Source of the DNA: Fidelibacterota bacterium UBA6817
Lineage (GTDB): Bacteria > Fidelibacterota > Fidelibacteria > Fidelibacterales > Fidelibacteraceae
DNA: 5,734 nt
Direction of reading: 5' to 3'
NCBI GenBank assembly: GCA_002452555.1
Contig: DKER01000121.1
Span: 1 to 5,734, forward strand
A program made the translations under genes and the position numbers. This document shows, in pieces, positions 1 through 5,734 of the stretch. The notes under the pieces were generated by a model, which saw nothing but the letters and a program-made list of their open reading frames with translations, was not told the origin of the DNA and ran no database searches. Positions within the stretch are counted from its first letter, which is position 1. Each line of letters starts with the position of its first letter.

Positions 1-668
1 AGGCAGCTGAAGAGATTGGAAACGGATCCATAGGCGTGAAGGCGGACGTTCTGGATAAAACGTCTGTTTATGAAGCTTGGCAGTTTGTTCAGAATCATTT
101 GGGAGATCCTGATATCCTTATTAACGGAGCAGGGGGTAACCATCCGAAAGCGACAACAACAGACACGCTGACTTTTTTCGAACTTCCCCCGGATTCGCTT
201 CGCTTTGTAAATGAGTTGAATCTGCTGGGGACAATTATTCCTTCGCAGGTTGCCGGAAAAATGTTTGCTGAAAAAAAGAAGGGTATAATCCTGAACATAT
301 CATCCATGAATGCTTTTCGGCCTTTAACCCGGATTCCGGCTTACTCTGCCGCAAAAGCAGCCGTGAGTAATTTTACGCAATGGCTGGCAGTCCATATGGC
401 TCAGAATTATTCTCCAGAAATTCGTGTTAATGCAATTGCACCGGGATTTTTTCTCACGGCTCAGAATCGATTCCTCCTGACTGATGAAAAAACAGGTCGT
501 TTAACGGACAGGGGGCGGAAAATTCTGGAACACACGCCTATGAACCGGTTCGGGAATCCGGACGATCTGGCAGGAACGGTTCAATGGCTCATATCTGATG
601 CATCCCGTTTTGTCACAGGCATTGTGGTTCCGGTCGATGGCGGATTTTCAGCTTACAGTGGTGTATAA
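1..668 (+). CDS. uxuB: SDR-type D-mannonate oxidoreductase (fructuronate reductase), 5'-truncated
   Basis: This is probably the NAD(P)H-dependent cytoplasmic enzyme that reduces D-fructuronate to D-mannonate, feeding the mannonate dehydratase encoded next. The frame is open from the window edge (first complete codon at 3), giving 221 visible residues. Bacillus YjmF-type proteins have about 280, so roughly 55-60 residues are missing, including the TGxxxGxG dinucleotide loop. Visible SDR marks are the NGAGG motif (123-137) followed by NHPKATT, which is characteristic of this subfamily; the structural Asn of 'NELN' (219); the catalytic Ser of 'NISS' (303); Tyr and Lys of YSAAK (342 and 354), with the usual 13-residue Ser-Tyr spacing; the APGFF segment; and the C-terminal VDGGFSAY. 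Adjacency to uxuA supports the substrate, but SDR substrate specificity cannot be read from sequence alone. An in-frame GTG at 36 is internal and not the true start. The family is certain; the exact reaction is likely. Confidence 0.85.
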   Translation, partial: AAEEIGNGSIGVKADVLDKTSVYEAWQFVQNHLGDPDILINGAGGNHPKATTTDTLTFFELPPDSLRFVNELNLLGTIIPSQVAGKMFAEKKKGIILNISSMNAFRPLTRIPAYSAAKAAVSNFTQWLAVHMAQNYSPEIRVNAIAPGFFLTAQNRFLLTDEKTGRLTDRGRKILEHTPMNRFGNPDDLAGTVQWLISDASRFVTGIVVPVDGGFSAYSGV

Positions 669-674
669 AAGGAG
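669..674 (+). promoter_or_regulatory. Ribosome binding site of uxuA
   Basis: AAGGAG lies 7 nt before the ATG at 682 and begins at the stop codon of the upstream gene. It decides the uxuA start: an in-frame ATG at 598 lies inside the upstream SDR gene and would add 28 residues unlike any mannonate dehydratase N-terminus. Confidence 0.85.
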
Positions 675-681
675 TTTAGGT

Positions 682-1722
682 ATGAAATTAAGCTTCAGAT
701 GGTATGGCCCGGATGATCCTGTCTCCCTGCTTCATATTCGGCAGGTTCCGGTTATCCGTGGGATTGTTTCTGCCCTGTATCACATTCCCGTGGGTGAAAC
801 CTGGCCATTGAAAGGTATTCTGACTCTGAAAGCCCGTATCGAAGAATCCGGATTTGAGTGGACTGCCATTGAAAGCATCCCGGTCCATGAAGATATCAAA
901 CTGGGAAATACCCAAAGAGATCACTGGATTGACAAATACTGTGACAGTATAAGAAACATGGGAAAAGCCGGTATTCCGGTTTTGTGCTACAATTTTATGC
1001 CCGTTTTCGACTGGACCCGGAGCACGCTTGATATGAAACTTCCGGATGGATCAACGTGCCTGGCCTACGATCATGATACGATCAGTCGCGTTGATATTAA
1101 AAAGGGGACGTTTTCGCTTCCGGGATGGGCAACTGCTTATGAAAAGGATGCTTTGAATCGCCTTATGGATGCTTACAGCGAACTGACGGAAGAGGATTTG
1201 TGGCAAAATCTCGGTTACTTTCTGAAACGCGTAATACCGGTTGCAGAGGAATCAGGTGTCCGGATGGGAATACATCCCGATGATCCTCCCTGGTCAATCT
1301 TTGGACTTCCCCGTATAATCTGCCGCGAAGCGGATCTGGACCGGTTTTTGAATATTGTGAACAGTCCGTCAAACAGTCTGACCCTGTGTACCGGTTCATT
1401 GGGACCGGACGAACAAAATGATATGGTCCGTATGACTGATAAATACGCCGGCAAAAACCGGATTGTATTTGCTCATATACGCAATATTAAACGCACCGGC
1501 CCCTTCAGCTTTCATGAAACAGCCCACCCGACTGCCTGCGGAGATGTCAACATTATCGGAGTTTTAAAAATGTATCATAAACATAACTTCACCGGTGTTT
1601 TGCGACCGGATCACGGCCGAATGATATGGAATGAAACCGGAAAACCGGGTTACGGGTTGTATGACAGATCGCTTGGCGCTATGTATATTGCCGGAATCTG
1701 GGAAGGGCTAAACCGTGATTAA
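682..1722 (+). CDS. uxuA: Mannonate dehydratase
   Basis: This cytoplasmic, divalent-metal-dependent enzyme (EC 4.2.1.8) dehydrates D-mannonate to 2-keto-3-deoxy-D-gluconate. The 346-residue protein is close to the short Gram-positive-type UxuA (about 350-360) and shorter than the E. coli form (about 394). It begins MKLSFRWYGPDDPV, a typical UxuA N-terminus. The metal and catalytic residues known from TIM-barrel UxuA structures are all recognisable: His198 in GIHPDDPP, Cys236 in LTLCTGSLG, His265 in FAHIRN, Asp310-His311 in LRPDHGR, and Tyr324 in PGYGLYDRS. From memory, these fall within one residue of the Streptococcus suis enzyme numbering. The gene starts 13 bp after the SDR stop, so the two are almost certainly cotranscribed and encode consecutive steps. 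The product, KDG, is also the expected product of the second SDR downstream. No defect is visible. Confidence 0.95.
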   Translation: MKLSFRWYGPDDPVSLLHIRQVPVIRGIVSALYHIPVGETWPLKGILTLKARIEESGFEWTAIESIPVHEDIKLGNTQRDHWIDKYCDSIRNMGKAGIPVLCYNFMPVFDWTRSTLDMKLPDGSTCLAYDHDTISRVDIKKGTFSLPGWATAYEKDALNRLMDAYSELTEEDLWQNLGYFLKRVIPVAEESGVRMGIHPDDPPWSIFGLPRIICREADLDRFLNIVNSPSNSLTLCTGSLGPDEQNDMVRMTDKYAGKNRIVFAHIRNIKRTGPFSFHETAHPTACGDVNIIGVLKMYHKHNFTGVLRPDHGRMIWNETGKPGYGLYDRSLGAMYIAGIWEGLNRD

Positions 1723-1735
1723 AATGCGTCAAATA

Positions 1736-1758
1736 AATATATTCAGCGTGAAAATATT
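1736..1758. repeat. AT-rich inverted repeat upstream of the promoter
   Basis: The arms AATATATTC (1736-1744) and GAAAATATT (1750-1758) pair at 8 of 9 positions around a 5-nt AGCGT loop. It lies 13 bp after the uxuA stop and just upstream of the proposed -35. It has only one G-C pair and no strong T-run, so it is a poor intrinsic terminator. An operator or activator site is possible, as is chance in AT-rich DNA. Confidence 0.3.
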
Positions 1759-1760
1759 AT

Positions 1761-1789
1761 TTGTAAATTTGTATGACATGTTATATATT
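1761..1789 (+). promoter_or_regulatory. Putative sigma70-type promoter for the lyase/transporter genes
   Basis: A -35-like TTGTAA (1761-1766; 4 of 6 consensus) and a -10-like TATATT (1784-1789; 5 of 6) are separated by exactly 17 bp. The expected transcription start is near 1796, giving a leader of about 30 nt before the ATG at 1827. It sits in the only sizeable non-coding gap, which suggests the three downstream genes can be transcribed separately from uxuB-uxuA. AT-rich gaps produce such matches by chance, so this remains a prediction. Confidence 0.45.
1770..1778. promoter_or_regulatory. Possible GntR (FadR-subfamily) operator within the promoter spacer
   Basis: TGTATGACA fits the FadR-subfamily operator pattern yGTM-N-KACr as TGTA-T-GACA. 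The flanking AA (1766-1767) and TT (1781-1782) extend the symmetry at a distance. The site lies between the proposed -35 and -10, where a bound repressor would block RNA polymerase. UxuR, ExuR and many regulators of alginate loci are FadR-type GntR proteins, so the site suits the genes, but no regulator gene is in the window. A 9-bp degenerate match is weak evidence by itself. Confidence 0.35.
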
Positions 1790-1803
1790 GAACTTAGAAA
1801 AAA

Positions 1804-1822
1804 TCCTAAATAGTTAGGGAGG
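1804..1822 (+). promoter_or_regulatory. Ribosome binding site of the second SDR, partly within a small hairpin
   Basis: The strong Shine-Dalgarno AGGGAGG (1816-1822) ends 4 nt before the ATG at 1827. Its first bases form the 3' arm of a perfect 5-bp hairpin: CCTAA (1805-1809), loop ATAG, TTAGG (1814-1818), extendable by a U-G pair (1804/1819). The structure would occupy roughly half of the ribosome binding site in the leader RNA. The binding site is clear; a regulatory role for the hairpin is speculative. Confidence 0.6.
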
Positions 1823-1826
1823 TCAT

Positions 1827-2594
1827 ATGAAACAGATTTCATTAAAGGGAAAAACAGCCATTGTAACCGGCTCAATTCAGGGTATCGGTTTTTTGACGGC
1901 AAAAACACTTGCTGAAGCGGGAGCAAACGTTGTGATCAATAATCACAGGGATCCGGAAACGCTGGAAGAGCGGGCTGAAGAAATCCGTAAAGCCGGTGGC
2001 AGATGTAAAGCTGTCGTTGCAGATTGTACAAACAAAGAAGAAATTAAAAAATTGGTTGACACTGCCCTGGAATGGGGCGGGTCTATTGATATTCTGGTCA
2101 ATAATGCCGGCGGTCTTATAAAAAGGGTTCCCGTTGCTGAGTTTAATGAAGAACATTTTCAGACGGTATTTGATGTAAATCTGAAAAGTGCTTTTATGGT
2201 TACGTCAGCGGTAATTCCCCATATTACAAAAAACGGCTGGGGGAGGATTATTAATCTGTCCAGTCAGGCTGCTCATGACGGCGGCGGTCCCGGTGCAGCA
2301 GCGTACGCTGCTGCCAAAGGCGGTATCTGGACATTTACAAAAGGTGTGATCAAAGAGGTCTCATCATCAGGCGTTACCGTAAATGCCGTTTCTCCCGGAT
2401 TTATTGCCGGGACAGATTTTCATAATACGTTCACCTCAATGGAAGTCCATGAAAAGGTTAAAGGAATGATTCCTTTGAAACGACTGGGCGCACCGGAAGA
2501 TATTGCCAATGTGATTCTTTTTCTTGCTTCTGACCTGGGCGGCTATGTGAACGGGCAAAGTATTCAGGTCAACGGCGGACTGTACATGCCGTAA
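1827..2594 (+). CDS. SDR family oxidoreductase, probable DEH reductase (alginate pathway)
   Basis: This 255-residue cytoplasmic classical SDR is of full family length. The cofactor loop TGSIQGIG spans residues 14-21, NNAGG is at 92-96, the structural Asn is Asn118, and the catalytic residues are Ser146, Tyr160 and Lys164 (YAAAK). The SPGF motif and a C-terminal VNGGLYMP follow. Strand beta-2 ends in NNHRD (38-42) rather than an Asp, which hints at NADPH use. It lies 32 bp upstream of a PL17 lyase and close to a uronate-type transporter. In alginate loci an SDR in this position (DehR/A1-R type) reduces DEH to 2-keto-3-deoxy-D-gluconate, and the NNAGGL context resembles those proteins as remembered. 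KduD-type reduction of the related 5-keto intermediate, or a generic FabG-like activity, are alternatives. The family is certain; the substrate is inferred from neighbours. The start is fixed by the strong AGGGAGG just upstream. Confidence 0.75.
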   Translation: MKQISLKGKTAIVTGSIQGIGFLTAKTLAEAGANVVINNHRDPETLEERAEEIRKAGGRCKAVVADCTNKEEIKKLVDTALEWGGSIDILVNNAGGLIKRVPVAEFNEEHFQTVFDVNLKSAFMVTSAVIPHITKNGWGRIINLSSQAAHDGGGPGAAAYAAAKGGIWTFTKGVIKEVSSSGVTVNAVSPGFIAGTDFHNTFTSMEVHEKVKGMIPLKRLGAPEDIANVILFLASDLGGYVNGQSIQVNGGLYMP

Positions 2595-2626
2595 GAAACC
2601 TTGACCATGTTCACTGAGGATATTGA

Positions 2627-2686
2627 ATGAAGAAATTCTTAACGATAATAATCCTTGCAGTCCTTTCTTTTGGACTGATATCCTGC
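2627..2686 (+). other. Lipoprotein signal peptide of the PL17 lyase
   Basis: Residues 1-20 show a KK n-region, a hydrophobic core (residues 4-18) and a lipobox L17-I18-S19-C20; the lipidated Cys codon is 2684-2686. The residue after Cys is Thr, not the Asp that retains lipoproteins in the inner membrane of enterobacteria, so outer-membrane anchoring is possible. Which way it faces cannot be told from sequence. Confidence 0.85.
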
Positions 2687-4831
2687 ACCGGAGATAAAAC
2701 CGCTTCAGACAGGTTACATAAAGTGGCTCTTACGGATGATGAGGTTCGGGACATAAATGCTCTTATCGGAAAGAATGGTTTGATTACCCGGTCATATAAT
2801 ATCCTGAAGGACGAAACAGACAGGGCGCTGTCACACGGAATTGATGTTCCGCCGCCGGGTGAATCAGGCGGTTATGAACATGAAAAACACAAACAAAACT
2901 ACCGGGATATGAAAAATGCCGGTATCATGTTCAGGTTGTCCGGGGATGAAAAGTATGCCCGATTTATCAGGAATATGTTGGATGCGTATGCAGATATGTA
3001 TCCTGAACTGGGACCTCATCCTCTGTCCTATAACCAGAGGCCCGGCAAACTTTTTCATCAAATGTTGAATGAAACGGTCTGGCTGCTGAATACGGCACAG
3101 GCTTATGACAGCATTTACGATTGGCTTACTCCGGAAGACCGTCAAAAATTTGAAGAGAATATTTTTAACCTTATGGTTTACTGGTTTACCGTGGAAAATC
3201 CTCATGAAATAGACAGAATCCACAATCACGGAATGTGGACAGCTGCTTCCGTGGGTATGATTGGCTATGTTGTGGGTAATCAGGATTGGGTTAACATGGC
3301 TCTTTACGGTTCAAAAAAGGACGGAACCGGCGGGTTTCTTGCTCAGATTAATGAACTATTTTCTCCCGACGGTTATTATATGGAAGGGGCATATTATGTT
3401 CGTTATGCCATGAGACCCTTTCTCTTTTTTGCCGAAGCCATCGAAAAAAATCAGCCTGAACTGAAGATTTATGAATTTAGAGACCGGCTGATCAGGAAAG
3501 TATTTTATTCAGCATTGCAAATGACCTATCCGAATGGAGCTTTCATTCCGGTTAATGATGCTTCCCGCTCCATGGATATAAAGGCGCCGGGTATGCTGTA
3601 TGGAACAAGTTTATTGTATTACCGATATGGTCCTGATGATAATCTTTTGGGAATTGCAGATATTCAAAACAGTGTTTATCTCAATGCTGCGGGCGTAAAA
3701 TTGGCGAAAGATTATGAAAGCAAACCTGTTAAACGGCCTACATGGACGTCAGTGGAGTTTACTGATGGCGCCGACGGCAAACAAGGCGGTTTTGGATTGC
3801 TGCGAACCGGAGAAGGTGATGATCAGACTGTTCTCGGAATGAAATATGGGGTTCACGGGCTGGGACACGGCCATTTTGATAAACTGCATTTCGTGTTCTG
3901 GAATCAGCGGAGAGAAATTATCCATGATTACGGATTTAGCCGCTGGGTAAATATTGAACCGAAATTCGGCGGCCGATATTTACCGGAAAATGAAACGTGG
4001 GCAAAACAAACAGTTGCTCATAATACAGTAGTTGTGGATGGGAAATCCCAAAATAACGGGAATCGTAAAGCGGCGGATAAAATGCATGCTGACCGGTTCT
4101 TTTTTCATGCAGACAATCCGGCTCTGCAGGTTATGAGTGCCCGTGCGGATGATTATTATCCCGGTGTTAAGATGCAAAGGACCCTCTTTCTGGTAGAAGA
4201 TCAAGCGTTGGAATACCCTGTGGTCGTTGATATTTTTCGGATTAAATCAGATAAAATTCATACATATGATCTTCCGCTCCATTACAGGGGCCAGTACATG
4301 GCCTCATCCTTTGAATTAAGGAATCATAGAGATCAATTGAAACCTCTCGGGGCTGATTTCGGATATGAACACATCTGGAATGAAGCTGAAGCCGAACCTG
4401 AGACATCCGGCTGGGTTACATGGCTGGATGGTTATCGGTACTATACATGGATTTTCAGCGGTACCGGTGATTCAAAATTTTTCTTTGGCAGACTGGGTGC
4501 CAATGACCCGAACTTCAATCTGATCGTTCATCCCCTGTATATTCTTCGACAGAGCGGAAAAGATCATGTTTATGCATCTGTTATTGAACCGCATGGGTAT
4601 TTCAGTGAAGCTGAAGAAGTCAGCCGCCAGGCAGACAGCATTATTCGTTATGTAAAAGTCCTGTCACATAATGACACAGGTACAGTTGTTCAAATTAATG
4701 GACAGAATAATCTTGAATGGATTGTTACGGTATACAATGGTGATAAACCGGATCCGGAAGCAGAACATGAAGTTTATGTAAGAAATCAGAAAATTCAGTG
4801 GATAGGGAATTATTCGCTGAAAAAATATTAA
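2627..4831 (+). CDS. PL17-family oligoalginate lyase, lipoprotein
   Basis: This 734-residue exported lyase probably cleaves alginate oligomers exolytically by beta-elimination, releasing unsaturated monouronate that rearranges to DEH. It matches Saccharophagus Alg17c in length (about 736). A lipoprotein signal peptide (1-20, lipobox LISC) leads into an alpha-helical toroid of about residues 35-350 and a heparinase II/III-like beta-sandwich region from about 370 to the end. Candidate catalytic residues are Asn200-His201 (RIHNHGMW), Tyr257 with Arg259 (GAYYVRY) and Tyr451 (GGRYLP). His416 (GHGHFDK), Asp434 (IIHDYG) and His465 (VAHNTVVVD) fit the structural zinc site of the fold. From memory these lie within one residue of the Alg17c positions. 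GAGGA-like TGAGGA (2615-2620) precedes the ATG by 6 nt. The SDR upstream and the MFS gene 19 bp downstream suit import and reduction of its product. Other heparinase-like families (PL12, PL15, PL21) are less likely given this motif set. Confidence 0.88.
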   Translation: MKKFLTIIILAVLSFGLISCTGDKTASDRLHKVALTDDEVRDINALIGKNGLITRSYNILKDETDRALSHGIDVPPPGESGGYEHEKHKQNYRDMKNAGIMFRLSGDEKYARFIRNMLDAYADMYPELGPHPLSYNQRPGKLFHQMLNETVWLLNTAQAYDSIYDWLTPEDRQKFEENIFNLMVYWFTVENPHEIDRIHNHGMWTAASVGMIGYVVGNQDWVNMALYGSKKDGTGGFLAQINELFSPDGYYMEGAYYVRYAMRPFLFFAEAIEKNQPELKIYEFRDRLIRKVFYSALQMTYPNGAFIPVNDASRSMDIKAPGMLYGTSLLYYRYGPDDNLLGIADIQNSVYLNAAGVKLAKDYESKPVKRPTWTSVEFTDGADGKQGGFGLLRTGEGDDQTVLGMKYGVHGLGHGHFDKLHFVFWNQRREIIHDYGFSRWVNIEPKFGGRYLPENETWAKQTVAHNTVVVDGKSQNNGNRKAADKMHADRFFFHADNPALQVMSARADDYYPGVKMQRTLFLVEDQALEYPVVVDIFRIKSDKIHTYDLPLHYRGQYMASSFELRNHRDQLKPLGADFGYEHIWNEAEAEPETSGWVTWLDGYRYYTWIFSGTGDSKFFFGRLGANDPNFNLIVHPLYILRQSGKDHVYASVIEPHGYFSEAEEVSRQADSIIRYVKVLSHNDTGTVVQINGQNNLEWIVTVYNGDKPDPEAEHEVYVRNQKIQWIGNYSLKKY

Positions 4832-4838
4832 TAAAAAC

Positions 4839-4843
4839 AGGAG
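4839..4843 (+). promoter_or_regulatory. Ribosome binding site of the MFS transporter gene
   Basis: AGGAG lies 7 nt before the ATG at 4851, within the 19-bp gap after the lyase stop. The spacing fixes the start and supports cotranslation as part of one operon. Confidence 0.8.
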
Positions 4844-4850
4844 ACTGGCT

Positions 4851-5734
4851 ATGAAATTAAAAGGCCTCAGATGGTGGATAATCGCATTAATTGGATTGGC
4901 TACGATTATCAACTACATTGATCGTAGTACGCTTGCAGTTATGTGGCCCAGTATTTCCAGTGATCTGGGCATGACAAAATCAGATTATGCAATCATTTTG
5001 AACGTTTTTATGATTGCCTATGCGTTTGGGCAGACATTTTCAGGTAAACTCTTCGATATTGTGGGAACTCGGGTTGGTTACGTCATTTCTATTGTGGTTT
5101 GGGGACTCTCATCATTTTTTCACTCTGTTGCAAGAGGGATCCTGTCTTTCAGTTTTTTTAGAACAACTTTAGGACTAGCAGAAGCGGGGAACTGGCCTGG
5201 TGCTGTAAAAAGCAATGCTGAATGGTTTCCTGTTAAAGAACGTGCTATTGCCCAGGGAATCTTTAATTCCGGCGCTTCGATGGGGTCTGTGATTGCTCCC
5301 CCGTTAATTGCCACTCTTTGGGCAGCATTCGGATGGAAAATTACGTTTATGATTGTCGGATGTTTCGGTCTGATATGGGTAATTCCCTGGCTCATTATTA
5401 ATAAAAAAGGACCAAAAGAACACCCCTGGATTACTGAAGAAGAACGGGAATATATTCTGTCAGGACAACCGGATGGAAAAGTTGATACATCTAAACAAAA
5501 GGGTTTAAAACTTGGGCAGCTGTTGAAATTTAAAGAATCCTGGTCTGTTTTGGTTTCACGTTTCTTTCTTGAACCGATATGGTGGCTGTTTGTTGGCTGG
5601 ATGCCAATTTACTTAGCGGATGTATATGGTTTTAATGTTAAGCAAATCGGTTTTTTTGCATGGGTTCCCTATGTAGGTGCCGCGATTGGTAGTATTCTGG
5701 GCGGAATCTATGCCGGTCGTTTAATGCATAAGGG
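4851..5734 (+). CDS. MFS transporter, ExuT-like anion:cation symporter family, 3'-truncated
   Basis: This is an inner-membrane major facilitator protein, probably a proton symporter for a hexuronate or the unsaturated/DEH monomer released by the lyase. The window holds 294 complete codons of an expected 420-450, and the frame is open to the window edge. It begins MKLKGLRWW with a first membrane helix at about 8-22, then NYIDRS (21-26). An MFS motif A variant, GKLFDIVGTR (65-74), sits in the TM2-TM3 loop. The segment from Arg104 through GLAEAGNWPGAVK to EWFPVKERA (to about 132), with IAPPL (148-152), is the signature of the ExuT/GudP/DgoT group. Six helices are followed by a hydrophilic loop (about 184-230) and helices 7 and 8. 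Its position after a PL17 lyase points to monouronate uptake rather than plain hexuronate, but specificity cannot be read from sequence. Confidence 0.88.
   Translation, partial: MKLKGLRWWIIALIGLATIINYIDRSTLAVMWPSISSDLGMTKSDYAIILNVFMIAYAFGQTFSGKLFDIVGTRVGYVISIVVWGLSSFFHSVARGILSFSFFRTTLGLAEAGNWPGAVKSNAEWFPVKERAIAQGIFNSGASMGSVIAPPLIATLWAAFGWKITFMIVGCFGLIWVIPWLIINKKGPKEHPWITEEEREYILSGQPDGKVDTSKQKGLKLGQLLKFKESWSVLVSRFFLEPIWWLFVGWMPIYLADVYGFNVKQIGFFAWVPYVGAAIGSILGGIYAGRLMHK

Noticed and set aside
95..307. Open frames on the minus strand (95-307, 688-924, 1163-1399, 1215-1454, 1729-1926, 1872-2156, 2864-3229, 3980-4204, 4664-4912, 5120-5395)
   Set aside because: All but the 1729-1926 frame lie opposite well-supported genes, and that one spans the intergenic gap and the start of the second SDR gene. 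None has a recognisable domain, and several are low-complexity hydrophobic runs typical of antisense shadows.
36..668. GTG at 36 as the true start of the first SDR
   Set aside because: The frame stays open to the window edge with SDR-like residues before it, and a start there would lack the whole dinucleotide-binding loop. The gene is truncated by the window.
598..681. A longer uxuA starting at 598
   Set aside because: It would overlap the upstream SDR by 71 bp, has no good ribosome site, and adds 28 residues foreign to UxuA. AAGGAG at 669-674 points to the ATG at 682.
1723..1765. Intrinsic terminator after uxuA
   Set aside because: The only stem there has a single G-C pair and is not followed by a clear U-run, so termination is not supported.
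2602..2613. Near-palindrome TGACCATGTTCA in the gap before the lyase gene
   Set aside because: It matches its complement at 10 of 12 positions but is short, lies next to the ribosome site with no promoter-like sequence around it, and is plausible by chance.

Overview
The window is a fragment of a bacterial uronic-acid catabolism locus, with every gene on the + strand. It holds five genes in two tight clusters. The first is the 3' end of a short-chain dehydrogenase (SDR) of the D-mannonate oxidoreductase (UxuB/YjmF) type, followed 13 bp later by a complete mannonate dehydratase (uxuA). After a 104 bp AT-rich gap come a second SDR (probably a DEH reductase), a lipoprotein of polysaccharide lyase family 17 (exolytic oligoalginate lyase type), and the first two thirds of an ExuT-like MFS transporter. 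The first and last genes are cut by the window edges.

The proposed pathway is inferred from family membership. The lipoprotein lyase trims alginate (probably mannuronate-rich) oligomers outside the cytoplasm to unsaturated monouronate, which becomes DEH (4-deoxy-L-erythro-5-hexoseulose uronate). The MFS protein imports the monomer, and the second SDR reduces DEH to KDG (2-keto-3-deoxy-D-gluconate). The first two genes make the same KDG from D-fructuronate via D-mannonate. The locus is therefore a two-branch funnel into KDG, and the saturated uronate left at the reducing end of each digested chain is a plausible source for the second branch. KDG kinase, KDPG aldolase, KdgF, a uronate isomerase and a regulator are not visible and would be expected outside the window.

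The only substantial non-coding stretch, 1723-1826, contains a plausible sigma70-type promoter (1761-1789, 17 bp spacer). A site fitting the FadR-subfamily GntR consensus lies inside its spacer. An AT-rich dyad sits upstream, and a small hairpin covers part of the ribosome binding site of the second SDR. No strong intrinsic terminator is seen there, so the upstream pair may read through.

Organism: the lipobox signal peptide on a polysaccharide lyase suggests a diderm heterotroph, probably from a habitat with algal polysaccharide. Clear Shine-Dalgarno sequences precede all four visible starts, which argues against a typical Bacteroidota genome. GC content looks moderate. The phylum cannot be fixed from this window. 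There are no RNA genes, mobile elements or CRISPR arrays. The parts belong to known families; the interest lies in how they are combined and regulated rather than in a new system.
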